Positions 9,344-18,388 of a DNA stretch of 64,000 bases are shown here, one piece after another (positions within the stretch are counted from its first letter, which is position 1; each line of letters begins with the position of its first letter). The notes beneath the pieces are model-generated. The model was not told the DNA's origin, did no database searches, and saw only the letters and a program-made list of their open reading frames with translations. The stretch lies in assembly GCA_965261105.1 (NCBI GenBank), contig CBDHCM010000006.1:3038001-3102000 (forward strand). The letters run 5' to 3'. Made by a program: the position numbers and the translations under genes. The DNA is from Aldehydirespirator sp965261105 (lineage in GTDB: Bacteria > Actinomycetota > Acidimicrobiia > Acidimicrobiales > Aldehydirespiratoraceae).

Positions 9344-9694
9344 ATGAGTGAACAGACTGTGCTCAACGCCGGCAGTGCGCCGCGGGTGAGGCCTCTGGGG
9401 CGGATGCCGGTTGCGGTCCCGGCCGACATTGAGGACCCGACGGCGCCTAAGGCGTCTGGTGTGGTCAGGCTGCCGGGGCACATCGCGTGGAGCCCTCCCT
9501 ATGAGTACGACCTGGAGGACCGCCGTGACATGCGCCGCTTGTACGCGCGGGTGATGACCGAGGGCCTCGAAGCCGACGTGCGCTTCTACATCGACGTTGA
9601 CATCCTCGTGGAGGTCTGGGACGAGCTGTATCTGTCGCCGCACGTCCGCGAGCGTTGGGGCGGCTGGCTTACAGAGCGCGGACACATCGGCTAA
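9344..9694 (+). CDS. Hypothetical partner of an AbiEii-type gene
   Basis: The product is 116 residues from the ATG at 9344 (MSEQTVLNAGSAPRV...); an in-frame ATG at 9335 is an alternative. It is acidic in the second half (YEYDLEDRRDMRRLYARVM, YIDVDILVEVWDELY), with no DNA-binding motif I can assign. It lies 7 nt upstream of a nucleotidyltransferase gene on the same strand. That arrangement resembles the antitoxin position of AbiE-type modules and the similar pair at 3449-4533. The function is inferred from position only. Confidence 0.6.
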   Translation: MSEQTVLNAGSAPRVRPLGRMPVAVPADIEDPTAPKASGVVRLPGHIAWSPPYEYDLEDRRDMRRLYARVMTEGLEADVRFYIDVDILVEVWDELYLSPHVRERWGGWLTERGHIG

Positions 9695-9701
9695 AGACGC
9701 G

Positions 9702-10361
9702 GTGCTCACCGAGTTGCAGCACCAGGTCCGTCGTATCGTTGCGCGGCTCCCGGAGTCGGGGGTGTTCGCTCTCGCGGGTGGCGCGGCGCTCATCGTCAGC
9801 GGCATAGTGGCGCGGCCGACGAACGATCTGGACTTCTTTGCTCCTCACCCCCAAAGCGTGGGAGCGCTCCTGGAGGCCGCTCAGGCCGCCCTCGAAGCCG
9901 AAGGCCTCGCAGTGACCAGGCTGTCAGAAGGCCCGACGTTCGCCCGGTTACGCGTCGTCGCGGGCGACGAGGCCACCAACGTGGACCTGGCCTCGGACTA
10001 CCGGCTGATGCCCGCGCTGTCCACGGGGGAGGGACTCGTGCTGGATGAGGAGGAACTGGCAGCCGACAAGGTGCTCGCGCTGGCCGGGCGGGCCGAGGCC
10101 CGCGACTTTGTTGACTTCGAGGGTCTGGTCACCCGTTTCGACATCGACAAGCTCTGCGAACTCGCCGCCAGCAAGGACCTCGGATTCCGCCGAGAGCATC
10201 TGGTTGCCGCCCTGGAGTACTTCGACGAGATCAAGCCCGACGAGTTCAGCGCCTACACCGACGACTACGACCGGCTGAGCGACTGTGTGCACGCCTCGCG
10301 CCGGTCCCTCGACACGCGCCAGCGCCGCCGGCCGGGGCCCTCGGCGGGCATCGAGCTATAG
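9702..10361 (+). CDS. AbiEii/AbiGii-like nucleotidyltransferase
   Basis: The product is about 219 residues from a GTG at 9702. The nucleotidyltransferase signature is FALAGGAALIVSGIVARPTNDLDFF (glycine pair plus Asp-x-Asp, about residues 22-46). It is followed by LDEEELAADKVLALAGRAEARDFVDFEGL (about 112-140), the conserved Lys/Asp block of the AbiEii toxin family. Known AbiEii proteins transfer nucleotides and arrest growth unless countered by an AbiEi-type partner. The small gene just upstream is the probable partner. An earlier in-frame start at 9597 would overlap that gene and is less likely. Confidence 0.78.
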   Translation: MLTELQHQVRRIVARLPESGVFALAGGAALIVSGIVARPTNDLDFFAPHPQSVGALLEAAQAALEAEGLAVTRLSEGPTFARLRVVAGDEATNVDLASDYRLMPALSTGEGLVLDEEELAADKVLALAGRAEARDFVDFEGLVTRFDIDKLCELAASKDLGFRREHLVAALEYFDEIKPDEFSAYTDDYDRLSDCVHASRRSLDTRQRRRPGPSAGIEL

Positions 10362-11104
10362 ACAAGCGGAGAGGGCCGACGCCGCCGGGGGCCTCACCCC
10401 GGACCGCTTCTGTCGCAGATCCCGGAACTTTGCTGCGACACCCGCGTGAGTCCTTGGAGTCGCGGAACCAGGCGGAGAACGGGGCCACTCGGTGCGGATC
10501 GCCGCGGCGATCTGGCGGCCGCAGAGCCCCACCGCGCAATGGCCGTTAACCGGTCACGTAACGCCTACGGCCCCTGGCCAAAGCCTCGACCGCGGGGCTC
10601 GCGGCGCCTGCATTCGCCCCTTGCATTCGCTTGCGTTCACCCGCGACGAGGCCGTCGGAAGTCGCGGTGACCGCACGGCGCCGTCAAGGCCCGCAGCGAC
10701 CGCGTTCACCCCCTGCGTTCGCTTGCGTTCACCCCCCGCTGACCCCCCAGCTCAGAACCTCCAGGATGGCGAACGCGAACCCCCTCTTGATCTGGGCGGG
10801 CTCTTTAGTGCAAACGTGTGGCACACAAATCGCCCCGAACGCTCGAACCGAACGCACCCCTCACAGCCCCATCTGGCCGCCCCGTCCAGACCACTCCCCG
10901 CAGCACCCCGCACAAATCCTGCATATTTGAACCGAACGCCTCCCGCACCGAACCGAAACGCAAGTGCTCGCCCGCATCCCATCGCCCACCAACAACAACC
11001 ACGCGCCGCCTAACTCCCACAAACCGAGTCCAAGAAACGGGGCACCCACACCCCGGCGGGCCGAGGGCCACCGCGCAGGAGGCCGTTGGCGCTTCCCGTG
11101 GAAG
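10362..11104. other. Gene-poor stretch with a short direct repeat
   Basis: About 740 nt without a convincing gene. A roughly 25-bp imperfect direct repeat centred on TTCGCTTGCGTTCACC occurs at about 10617-10642 and 10709-10734. The frames are proline- and arginine-rich and look non-coding. Confidence 0.4.
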
Positions 11105-12376
11105 TCAGGAAGTGGTCCAAAGACATGAGATCGGCAGGGCCAATATGCGGTCTTCGAGACGGTAGGCGCGTTCGCCGGTATGCAGGACGACGCCGCAAAC
11201 GAAATCGTCGGACACCTTGTCGCGAAGCCAGCGCAAGTGCCGGGCATCAGATCTATTGACGGCAGGTCCCGACTTGATCTCAACCGCTACCAGCCGTCCG
11301 TCCGCCGCCTCAGCGACGACATCAATCTCTACGCCGCCACGATCGCGGAAATGATGCAGCGTGATGGCGCTGCGATGCCAAGACGCTTGGCGGTACATCT
11401 CATTGACGGCGAACGACTCGATGATCTGGCCACGAGCAGGGTCGGTAGGACGCGCCAGTGACTGCGGCGACTTGCCGAGGATGTGAGCAGCGAGACCGCT
11501 GTCGGTGATATGCACCTTCTGTCGGCGGGTGGCCTTGCTAGTGAGATTCCGCGACCAGGCGGGCAGCTGCAGCACCAGGTAGGTCATCTGTAGGTACCCG
11601 AGGTATGCCTCGGTGGTGTGACGACTCCCAAACCCGGTGTCGTCGTGCAGGTTCTTCACCACCAGCTCGCCCGCCGTACGCGCCGCTAGCAACTTCAGCA
11701 GTTTGGGCAGATCTTGCGTGCGCCGGGCACCGGAGAGATCCTTGATGTCGCGCTGGATGACGGTCCGCAGATAGTCGCGGAACCATAGCTGGCGGGCCTG
11801 CGGCGGCATGGAAATCGCCTCGGGGAAGCCACCTGTGCAGGCCCGCTCAAGGTAATCGCCCGTACACAGAGGCGAGGCTCCGCCTTCGATGAGGCGGTCA
11901 GGGTCTGAGAAAGCCGCCTCGATGAACCCGTCAGGCGCATGGTGCATCTCGCCTTGAGTGAACGGCCACAGCTCCAAGAACGCAGCCCGCCCAGCGAGAG
12001 ATTCTGAGATGGTCGGAACGGTCAGGAAGTCTGCGGACCCGTTGAGCAGGAACTGACCGCGACTGGCGTCGTCGTCCACGGCGCTCTTGATCGCCCGTAT
12101 CAGAGGATCCCCGGCGCGTTGCACCTCGTCGAAAGCCCGCGGGGTCTCTCCGAACGCTGCGAACCCATCCGGGTCGGCCAGCGCGGCTTGCAGTGTCGCG
12201 GCGCGGTCAAGCCGCGCAAAGGTGCCTGCGCCGTCCAGCACATGACGCACCAGGGTGGTCTTGCCCGCTTGCCGCGGCCCGGTAACCACCACGACCCGGA
12301 AATCACCCAACGCCCGGCGTGTGATCGGTTCGAGCCTCCTCGACAGTATGTCCACGGCTCTCCCTGCTGCCATCAT
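11105..12376 (-). CDS. AAA ATPase with DUF4143 domain
   Basis: The 423-residue protein has an N-terminal AAA_14-type ATPase domain: Walker A TGPRQAGKTTLVRHVL (about 32-47), a sensor/Walker B-like AFDEVQRA (about 79-86), and FLLNGSADFL (about 108-117). The C-terminal DUF4143 half has RDYLRTVIQRDIKDLS, an ESFAVNEMYRQASW core, and a nuclease-like HHFRDRGGVEIDVV ... LVAVEIKSG (Asp ... Glu-x-Lys). The family is widespread and poorly characterised, common in mobile or accessory regions. Length is normal. It stands alone. Confidence 0.88.
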   Translation of the reverse strand: MMAAGRAVDILSRRLEPITRRALGDFRVVVVTGPRQAGKTTLVRHVLDGAGTFARLDRAATLQAALADPDGFAAFGETPRAFDEVQRAGDPLIRAIKSAVDDDASRGQFLLNGSADFLTVPTISESLAGRAAFLELWPFTQGEMHHAPDGFIEAAFSDPDRLIEGGASPLCTGDYLERACTGGFPEAISMPPQARQLWFRDYLRTVIQRDIKDLSGARRTQDLPKLLKLLAARTAGELVVKNLHDDTGFGSRHTTEAYLGYLQMTYLVLQLPAWSRNLTSKATRRQKVHITDSGLAAHILGKSPQSLARPTDPARGQIIESFAVNEMYRQASWHRSAITLHHFRDRGGVEIDVVAEAADGRLVAVEIKSGPAVNRSDARHLRWLRDKVSDDFVCGVVLHTGERAYRLEDRILALPISCLWTTS

Positions 12377-12539
12377 TGCACGCGATCTAGTGCAACTACC
12401 GTCCCTACGCTACTGCTATTATTGTCTGCCTCCAACTGCCATCATCGTCTCTACTGTGGCTGACAGCCCGGGTCCATGATTGTCCTCTCCCCCGCCGCGT
12501 CCCGCCGGCGCTCAAGCACGGCGAACGCCTGCCTACGCT

Positions 12540-12745
12540 CCCGGCCGTCTTGCAGATCACGGGCCCGTCCAGTGCTTCCAGCGCGGCGACCAGCTCCGAT
12601 GGGCTGGTCGCCTCCCGGTAGGGCACTACCGGCGCTCCCGCGCCGACCAAAGCTCTCTTCTCTGCCCCGCGGTCGGCGGTGGCGGCGATCACCTTGGCCG
12701 GACCGGGACCCCGCCGCAGGCCGCGGCGTCGGCCACCGCTAGGCC
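12540..12745 (-). pseudogene. purK relic (N5-carboxyaminoimidazole ribonucleotide synthase)
   Basis: On the minus strand one frame reads ...ACGGVPVRP and, after a frameshift near 12712, another reads KVIAATADRGAEKRALVG, then APVVPYREATSPSELVAALE, then VICKTA. This follows the ATP-grasp segment of PurK, where a (V)RP-x-...-AQDR-x-x-EKR-x-x-x-x-x-G-V/IP block precedes a V/A-LKT motif. Both ends are missing, so only a fragment of about 65 codons remains. Another ATP-grasp enzyme is possible. Confidence 0.5.
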
Positions 12746-12758
12746 GATGTCTCGAACT

Positions 12759-12823
12759 TCCTGTGGGTGCCCATAATTCGGTCGTGGGCGCTGACCAGGG
12801 GTTACGCGCTCCATCCTGGGACC
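12759..12823 (+). repeat. 65-bp direct repeat, copy 1
   Basis: The sequence starting tcctgtgggtgcccataatt and ending atcctgggacc is almost identical (about 2 mismatches in 65) to 57130-57194 in the same orientation, 44 kb away. Flanks do not match on either side. Both copies are read in the same frame as LWVPIIRSWALTRG. Confidence 0.85.
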
Positions 12824-13041
12824 GCGTGTGTCGCATCCTCTACCGGTTCCGGCGGGTTGCTGGCACGGCTGGCGGTGCGTCGCGGGCCCGACCGGTCACC
12901 GTCCTCGCACCCTACGCCCCGTCTGGGCCGGAATGCCGGCCCCAATTTCAACAAGTCCGTCAGTGGAGCCCGGTAGGCGAGCCTACGCAGTGAGCCGATC
13001 TTGGTGTCGCAAGCCGGACCGTGCCCGGGAGACGGTCTGGT

Positions 13042-13695
13042 TCAGCGGACCACTGAGGCGACGGCCGCGAAGTGCGAGGCTGCGGCCACGATGGTGAACA
13101 GGTGCCAGACCTCGTGGTAGCCGAAGCGCCGCGGCCGCGGATCGGGCCACCGCCGCCACAGGACGACCATCCCTGCCGTGTAGGCGAGCCCGCCGGCCAC
13201 GATCAGGGCGAGCTGGGCGGCGCTGAGGTGGCGGACCAGGACCGGCATGGCCACCACCGACACCCAGCCCAGAGCCGGGTACATCACGTAGCCGGTCGCG
13301 TGCAGCCGGCCGAAGGCCACCAGCTTGATTCCCATCCCGACCCCGGCCGCGCCGGCCACGATCCCAAGCAGGGGGATGCCCCACCGCGGCGGCAGCGCCA
13401 CCAGGCAGACCGGGGCGTAGGTGCCGGCAATGAGGGCGTAGATGGCGCAATGGTCGAGGCGGCGCAGGACGGCGCCGGCGCGGTGGGTGAGCCCCAGCCG
13501 GTGGTGAGCGGCCGAGAACCCGAACATGGCCACCAGCGTGACGGCGTAGATGAGGGCGGACATCCGGGGGCGCCCCGGATGGGCCCCCGCCACCAGCACG
13601 ACCGTCGCCGGCAGGGCCACACCGAAGGCCCACAGATGGGTCCGGCCCCGCCAGATGGGCCGCTCGTCGACATCGGCGAGCCGATGATGAGCCAC
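13042..13695 (-). CDS. Hemolysin III / HlyIII-family membrane protein
   Basis: The 217-residue protein has about seven membrane segments and HlyIII/AdipoR hallmarks: FGFSAAHHRL (about 57-66), LDHCAIYALIAGTYAP (about 80-95), and a C-terminal GYHEVWHLFTIVAAASHF (about 191-208). The conserved His residues would bind a metal. Family members are integral membrane proteins, and bacterial roles are not well defined. The start is a GTG (MAHHRLADVDERPIWRG). A second, broken copy of this gene is at 30348-30866. Confidence 0.88.
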   Translation of the reverse strand: MAHHRLADVDERPIWRGRTHLWAFGVALPATVVLVAGAHPGRPRMSALIYAVTLVAMFGFSAAHHRLGLTHRAGAVLRRLDHCAIYALIAGTYAPVCLVALPPRWGIPLLGIVAGAAGVGMGIKLVAFGRLHATGYVMYPALGWVSVVAMPVLVRHLSAAQLALIVAGGLAYTAGMVVLWRRWPDPRPRRFGYHEVWHLFTIVAAASHFAAVASVVR

Positions 13696-13710
13696 GCCAA
13701 CACTGTACGG
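13178..13710 (-). repeat. 533-bp duplicated segment of the hemolysin III gene (source-like copy)
   Basis: This segment matches 30348-30881 at high identity, in the same orientation. Homology starts abruptly at gtgtaggcgagcc and stops just upstream of the start codon at cactgtacgg, so it covers the first three-quarters of the gene plus about 15 nt of leader. Confidence 0.85.
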
Positions 13711-13809
13711 GTCGATCGGTGGCCGCCAAGACCCCAGCCGGGGACTCCACCGAAAGGTTCGATGCCCTGGTGGCGGAGCACAATGACCTCAAGGTCCTTG
13801 GAGGGGGGC

Positions 13810-15190
13810 GTCCCGTGGAGTGGTGGGCTTTGGGGTTGAGCCTCGGTGGTTAGTTGCCGGGTGTGAGCTCGGCTGTGGCGATGGTATCGCGCTCGGGGCT
13901 GAGGGTGGCCATGGAGTGCTCTGAGAGGTAGCGGCGCTCGGTGGCTTGCCATTCGTCGTGGAGGTCGGCGAGGATCGCTCCGACGAGGCGGATGGCGGAT
14001 GCTTGGTTGGGGAAGATCCCCACGACGCGTGATCGGCGTTTGATCTCTTTGTTGATGCGTTCGAGGGGGTTGGTGGACCAGATCTTCTGCCAGTGGGCCC
14101 GAGGGAACGCGGCGAAGGCCAGCACCTCGGGCTTGGCGTCGGCCATGAGCGCTGCGACTTTGGGGAATCGGGCGCCGAGTTGGGCGGCGACTTCGTCCCA
14201 GGCGGCGTCGACGGCTTCGGGGTCGGGCTGCGCGAAGACGGTGCGGAACACTGCGGCGGCCATGTGCTGGTGGGTGCGGGGCACCAAAGCGAGCAGGTTT
14301 CGGATGAAGTGGACCCGGCATCGCTGGCGCCCGGCGCCCTGGATGGTGCGGTCCGCGGCGGCGCCGAGCCCGGCGTGGGCGTCGGCTATCACCAGGCGCA
14401 CCCCGGTGAGCCCGCGGGATCGCAGCGAGCCCAAGAAGCTCTGCCAGAACCCCTCGCTCTCGCTGTCGCCGATGTCGCATCCCAGGATCTCGCGGTTGCC
14501 GTCGGCGCTGACGCCGGTGGCCACGACCATCGCCATCGAGACGACCTGGCTGACGCTGTTGCGCACCTTGAGGTAGGTCGCGTCCACATAGACGTAGGGG
14601 AACTCGATGTGATCGAGGCGCCGGCCCCGGAACGCCTCGACCATCTCGTCGAGCCCCGCGCAGATGCGCGACACCTCCGACTTCGAGATCCCCGACTCCG
14701 CGCCCAGCGCGGCCACCAGATCATCCACCGATCGGGTGGACACCCCGGCCACATAGGCCTCCATGATGACCGCGTGCAGAGCCCGATCGATGCGCCGGCG
14801 AGGCTCGAGCACCGACGGCAACAACGAGCCCTTGCGCAGCTTGGGGATCCTCAACTCCACGTCGCCGGCCTGGGTGGCCAACAGCCGCGGCCTGTGCCCG
14901 TTGCGCTCATTCACACGAGCATCGCTGCGCTCATAGCGCCCCGCGCCGATCACCTCGGTGACCTCGGCCTCGATCAGCTCCTGGAGCACCAGACGCACCG
15001 CGCCGCGCACCAGCTCCGCGCCGCCACCGGCGCGAAACGTCTCCCACAGCTGCGCTGTGTCAGTATCAGAAAGGGTCATCGGTGTGTCCTCCTCGATGAG
15101 TTGGTGATTTCTTCTCACCGAGGATCACGCCGATGACCCCCCTAGTGGTGGACCCCAGCGGCTACCTCAAACCCCACCACTCGGTGGGAC
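13810..15190. mobile_element. IS256-family insertion sequence
   Basis: Imperfect terminal inverted repeats of about 28 bp lie at 13810-13837 (gtcccgtggagtggtgggct...) and 15163-15190 (complement gtcccaccgagtggtggggt...). They bound a 1381-bp element, the usual size for IS256. No clear 8-9 bp target duplication is visible, so one flank may have been rearranged. On the right it interrupts the first codons of an IS3-type orfA. Confidence 0.8.
13850..15079 (-). CDS. IS256-family transposase (mutator type)
   Basis: The full-length product is 409 residues from the ATG at 15079 (MTLSDTDTAQLWETFRAGGG); a start 13 codons upstream is possible. IS256 features are RNGHRPRLLATQAGDVELRI, the first catalytic Asp in YVYVDATYLKVR (about 160-171), LVIADAHAGL (about 222-231, second Asp), the CRVHFIRNLLALVP segment, and WSTNPLERINKEIKRRSRVV with the catalytic Glu (about 330-350). 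No frameshift was found. A short scrap of a related gene lies at 17985-18090. Confidence 0.92.
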   Translation of the reverse strand: MTLSDTDTAQLWETFRAGGGAELVRGAVRLVLQELIEAEVTEVIGAGRYERSDARVNERNGHRPRLLATQAGDVELRIPKLRKGSLLPSVLEPRRRIDRALHAVIMEAYVAGVSTRSVDDLVAALGAESGISKSEVSRICAGLDEMVEAFRGRRLDHIEFPYVYVDATYLKVRNSVSQVVSMAMVVATGVSADGNREILGCDIGDSESEGFWQSFLGSLRSRGLTGVRLVIADAHAGLGAAADRTIQGAGRQRCRVHFIRNLLALVPRTHQHMAAAVFRTVFAQPDPEAVDAAWDEVAAQLGARFPKVAALMADAKPEVLAFAAFPRAHWQKIWSTNPLERINKEIKRRSRVVGIFPNQASAIRLVGAILADLHDEWQATERRYLSEHSMATLSPERDTIATAELTPGN

Positions 15191-15258
15191 ACTGCCAACC
15201 GCACCGCACGCTCACGCATATCATCGGGGTACTTCACCCGGCGTCGCTGCTCTGTCAT
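15191..15258 (-). pseudogene. First codons of an IS3-type orfA, cut by the IS256 insertion
   Basis: From an ATG at 15258 the minus strand reads MTEQRRRVKYPDDMRERAVR and then enters the IS256 end. The opening Y-P-x-x-x-RERAVRL is the characteristic start of the helix-turn-helix OrfA of IS3 elements. The rest of the gene is not seen on the far side of the IS256. Confidence 0.55.
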
Positions 15259-15312
15259 GGCTCCATCCTCTCAAGGGTCGGAGCCTGCGAATACCCGGTA
15301 AGGCTCATAAGC

Positions 15313-16603
15313 GGCTCTTCGCGAATGAGGTCGGAGTGGAGGTCGTAGGGGTCCGCGTCTGAACGCGGGGGATCCCCCAGAATCGGCGCTGTTAAGGCTG
15401 CCGAGCCATGGAGGATCCCGGTGGAGTACGACCCTACGCGCATGTGCGAGTTGCTGGTGGGATTGGGCGATGTCGAGGTGCTCGGCATCGACGACAAGGA
15501 GGGCGCGCCGCTGCGGGTGCGCATCCGCCGGCGGGTGCCGAGCCCGCCGTGTGGGGGGTGCGGCGGGCCGTTGTGGTCCGACGGTGAGCGGGCGGTGGTG
15601 CTGGTGGACCTCCCCGCCGGTGCTGCCGCCCACAGTCAAACACGCATGGCACAGGCGCCGCCGGCGCTGGCCCCGCGGCGGCTGCGAGGCGGGCAGCGCC
15701 ACTGAGCAGGCGGCGGAGACCCCGCCGGCGAGGGCGCTGTTGACGGCCCGAGCGGCGCGGTGGGCGACACGCCAGGCCGGGCGGGGCCGCCCGCTCAAAG
15801 ACGTCGCCGCGGATCTGGGCTGTGTGTGGCACACCGTCAACTCTGCGGTCAGGCGCTGGGGCGCCGCGCTGCTCGACGCTGACACCGACCGGATCTCGCG
15901 AGTGTCGGCGCTGGGCCTCGACGAGCACTTGATGATGCGCCGGGGCCGGTGCCGGACCAAGACCTGGGGCACCAGCATCGTCGACGTCGGACGCGGCCAA
16001 CTCCTCGACACAGTCCGAGGCAGAACCGCCAAAGCGCCGACCCGGTGGCTGCTTGGGCGGCCCCGCGGCCGGCGCGCGGGAATCCGCTGGGCGGTGCTGG
16101 ACCTCTCGGGCCCCCACCGGGCCGCGTTCAACGCCGCGGTGCCCAAAGCCCGACAGGTCGCGGACCCGTTCCACGTCGTGGGGTCAGGCAACAACGCCCT
16201 CGACGACGCGCGACGGCGGGTCCAGAACCAGACACTGGGACACCGCGGCCGCAAAGACGACCCGCTGTACCGGGCGCGCAAACTGCTCGTGTCGGCGTCG
16301 GAGAACATCACCGAGAACGGACACACCCGGCTGCGGGGCCTGCTCGACGCCGGCGACCCCTACGGCGAACCTCCACCGGATCGGATGCTGACTTGGACAA
16401 CCGACCATCATGGCCGATCTGTCGCATCCATCGGTGGAGGTCACCCACCTACGACATCGCCGACCACCAACTCGGCACCGAAACCGTGAACCAGCTCGCC
16501 GCCGACCTCCAAGAACCGGGCATGCCCGAAGAGATCAACCGGCTCGGGCGCACCATCACCGCCTGGCGCACACAGATCTCCAACTGGCACGCCGCCAGAG
16601 TTT
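15313..16603 (+). pseudogene. ISL3-family element 1, transposase frameshifted and truncated
   Basis: The classic ISL3 terminus GGCTCTTCGCGAA sits at 15313-15325. The transposase starts at a GTG (15421): CELLVGLGDVEVLGIDD, CGGCGGPLWSDGERAVVLVD (zinc-finger region), then a shift near 15620 to KDVAADLGCVWHTVNSAVRR, ALGLDEHLMMRR (catalytic Asp), and ADPFHVVGSGNNALDDARRR. A further shift near 16370 leads to the end part, YDIADHQLGTETVNQLAADL and INRLGRTITAWRTQISNWH. The final catalytic block is missing because a second IS begins at about 16608. Confidence 0.82.
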
Positions 16604-16607
16604 GCGA

Positions 16608-17959
16608 GCCTGCGCGTGAACGTGGGGAGCGGGGTGGTTGACGGTCCCCGCTGAGGGGTGGGGGCCCTGCTGGAATCGGTGATTGGCATCATCAACGATC
16701 CAGGAGGGGCCCGATGGCTTCCGATGTTGTGCGGGTGCGGCTGCACCTGCGCGAGATCCGCGTGCTCGCGGTGGTTGTGGACACGCCGAGCGAGTTGAGG
16801 GTGCGGGTCGAGTCGACCGTGAGGCGTCCTCGTTGCCCGCACTGCGGGTTCAAGTGCCACAGGGTGCACGACACCCGCGAGCGCTCGGTGCGCGACGTTG
16901 AGGTGTCGGGGCGGCGCACGACGCTGGTGTGGATGCGGCGGCGGCTCGTGTGCGGCGGCTGCGACAGCCGATGGCTCGCGGAGCACCCCGAGTTCGACGG
17001 ACGGCTGACGCGGCGCCTGGCGCAGCGTCTGGTCGCGGACGCTGAGGTGATGACGACCCGTGCGGTGGTGCGCCGCCACGGTGTGAGCCGGCCGTCAGTG
17101 AACGCGCTGGTGAGGGCCTGGTCGGGGCTGATCGCGGAGCATCGCCGCAGCCGCCGGTGCGCGGTGCTGTTGGTCGATGAGACCTCCATGCGCAAGCGCC
17201 ACCGCTATGTGACCGTCATCGTCAACGCAGACACCGGCCGGACCCTGGCGATGGTCGAGCACCGCAGCAGCGCAGCGCTGTCAGCGTTTTTGATGTCACA
17301 GGGCCACAAGTGGCGCAGAGGAGTCAAAGTCGTCGTCACCGACGGGTCGCGCGCCTACAAGGCCTCCGTGGACGCCTGCCTGCCCCACGCCCGCCACGTG
17401 CTGGACCGCTTCCACGTCATCAGATGGTTCTGTGCCGCGCTCACCGCGGCGCGCCGCGACATCCAGCGCCGCGAGCCCCACGGCGTCAAGCCCGCCTTCG
17501 ACCCAGAGGTGTTCAGAGCCCGGTTCTTGCTGCTACGCAGAGGCGACACCCTCACCGGCGCCGACCAGGCCCGCCTCGACGCCCTCTTTGACACGCACCC
17601 CCGCCTCAAAGCCGGCCGGCAGACCCTACAAGAACTCCACGGCCTCTACCTCGCCAACGACCACCAAGGCGCCCCGGAGGCCCTCGGACGGTTCTACAGA
17701 CCTCTACGAGACCGGCGAGCTGCCCGAGTACCACGACACCGTCGACACCTTCATCGCATGGTCCGACGAGATCCTGGCCCGGCACCACACAGACCGAGCT
17801 TCCAACGGACGCATCGAGGGAACAAACAACCTGCTCCAAGTCCTGCGGCGCACCGCCCACGGCTTCACCAACCCAGCCAACCTCGAAGCCCGAGGACTGC
17901 TGACAACATGACCCGCCAACCGGTGCCGGCAACCCTTCATCCCACACTTACGCGCAGGG
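16608..17959. mobile_element. ISL3-family element 2
   Basis: Imperfect inverted ends of at least 16 bp lie at 16611-16626 (tgcgcgtgaacgtggg) and 17941-17956 (complement tgcgcgtaagtgtggg). They bound about 1.35 kb holding one ISL3-type transposase. It sits where element 1 loses its 3' end, so it either inserted into or recombined with element 1. No target duplication could be recognised. Confidence 0.6.
16714..17911 (+). pseudogene. ISL3-family transposase with one frameshift
   Basis: The first 330 codons are intact: CPHCGFKCHRVHDTRERSVR (zinc finger), LVCGGCDSRWLAEHPEF, VLLVDETSMRKRHRYVTV (catalytic Asp), KVVVTDGSRAYKASVD (second Asp), and HVLDRFHVIRWFCAAL. At about 17695 one extra base (ttctacaga where TTC-ACA-GAC is expected) shifts the frame. 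The true C-terminus continues as TDLYETGELPEYHDTVDTFI ... SNGRIEGTNNLLQVLRRTAH with the catalytic Glu, ending at 17911. A single indel is the only visible lesion, so the decay is recent, or a frameshift is used in expression. Confidence 0.85.
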
Positions 17960-17984
17960 CCGTTTTGTTTGAGTCTCAGCCCGG

Positions 17985-18090
17985 TGGGCTCACAGGCGTG
18001 CGCCTGGTGATAGCCGACGCCCACGCCGGGCTCACCGCGGCCGCGGACCGCACCATCCAGGGCGTCGGGCGCCAGCAGTCGCACGAACCG
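17985..18090 (+). pseudogene. Scrap of an IS256-family transposase
   Basis: LTGVRLVIADAHAGLTAAAD followed by RTIQGVGRQ matches the second-Asp segment of the IS256 transposase encoded at 13850-15079, in the opposite orientation. Only about 33 codons remain, joined at the right to unrelated DNA ahead of the hip locus. Confidence 0.75.
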
Positions 18091-18102
18091 CGCCTCCACC
18101 AA

Positions 18103-18145
18103 TGTCACACAGAGGCGTAAAACCGATATACTCGTCCATGTGACA
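18103..18145 (+). promoter_or_regulatory. Promoter and palindromic operator of the hip locus
   Basis: TATACT at 18126-18131 is a perfect -10 hexamer with a weak TGTCAC -35 seventeen bases upstream. The predicted start of transcription falls at or next to the GTG start codon at 18140, so the mRNA may be leaderless. TGTCACA (18103-18109) and TGTGACA (18139-18145) are exact inverted repeats flanking the promoter, as expected for a dimeric HipB repressor. Binding is inferred. Confidence 0.55.
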
Positions 18146-18385
18146 CTAGAGATTGTCGTCCTTGCCACACCAGGAGGCCTGCGCCGCTGCGTGCGCTCCC
18201 TGCGCCGCCGACGAGGCTGGAACCAAACCCAACTCGCCGCAGCTGTCGGACGCTCCCAGCAGTGGGTGTCCAAACTCGAGAGCGGGCGCTGCGACGCATC
18301 CCTGGGCGATGTGGTGGCAGCACTATCCGCTTTGGGAGCGAAGATCGCCGTGCGCGCAGCCGCCACACCGCGCGACGCGACATGA
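18140..18385 (+). CDS. HipB-like XRE-family antitoxin/repressor (1)
   Basis: The 81-residue helix-turn-helix protein starts at a GTG. RRRRGWNQTQLAAAVGRSQQ followed by WVSKLESGR (about 22-50) is a standard XRE/HipB helix-turn-helix, then DASLGDVVAALSALGAKIAV. Proteins of this type pair with a HipA kinase, neutralise it and repress their own operon. The hipA start lies 3 nt downstream. A second, different HipB-like gene flanks the other side of the broken hipA. Confidence 0.85.
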   Translation: MTLEIVVLATPGGLRRCVRSLRRRRGWNQTQLAAAVGRSQQWVSKLESGRCDASLGDVVAALSALGAKIAVRAAATPRDAT

Positions 18386-18388
18386 CGC

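Noticed and set aside
10492..11013. 173-codon frame in the 10.4-11.1 kb gap
   Set aside because: Very Pro/Arg/Ser-rich, several frames equally open on both strands, no recognisable block.
13711..13809. Minus-strand DLEVIVLRHQG as a transposase remnant left of the IS256
   Set aside because: The ten-residue similarity to integrase leader peptides is too short and is not continued.
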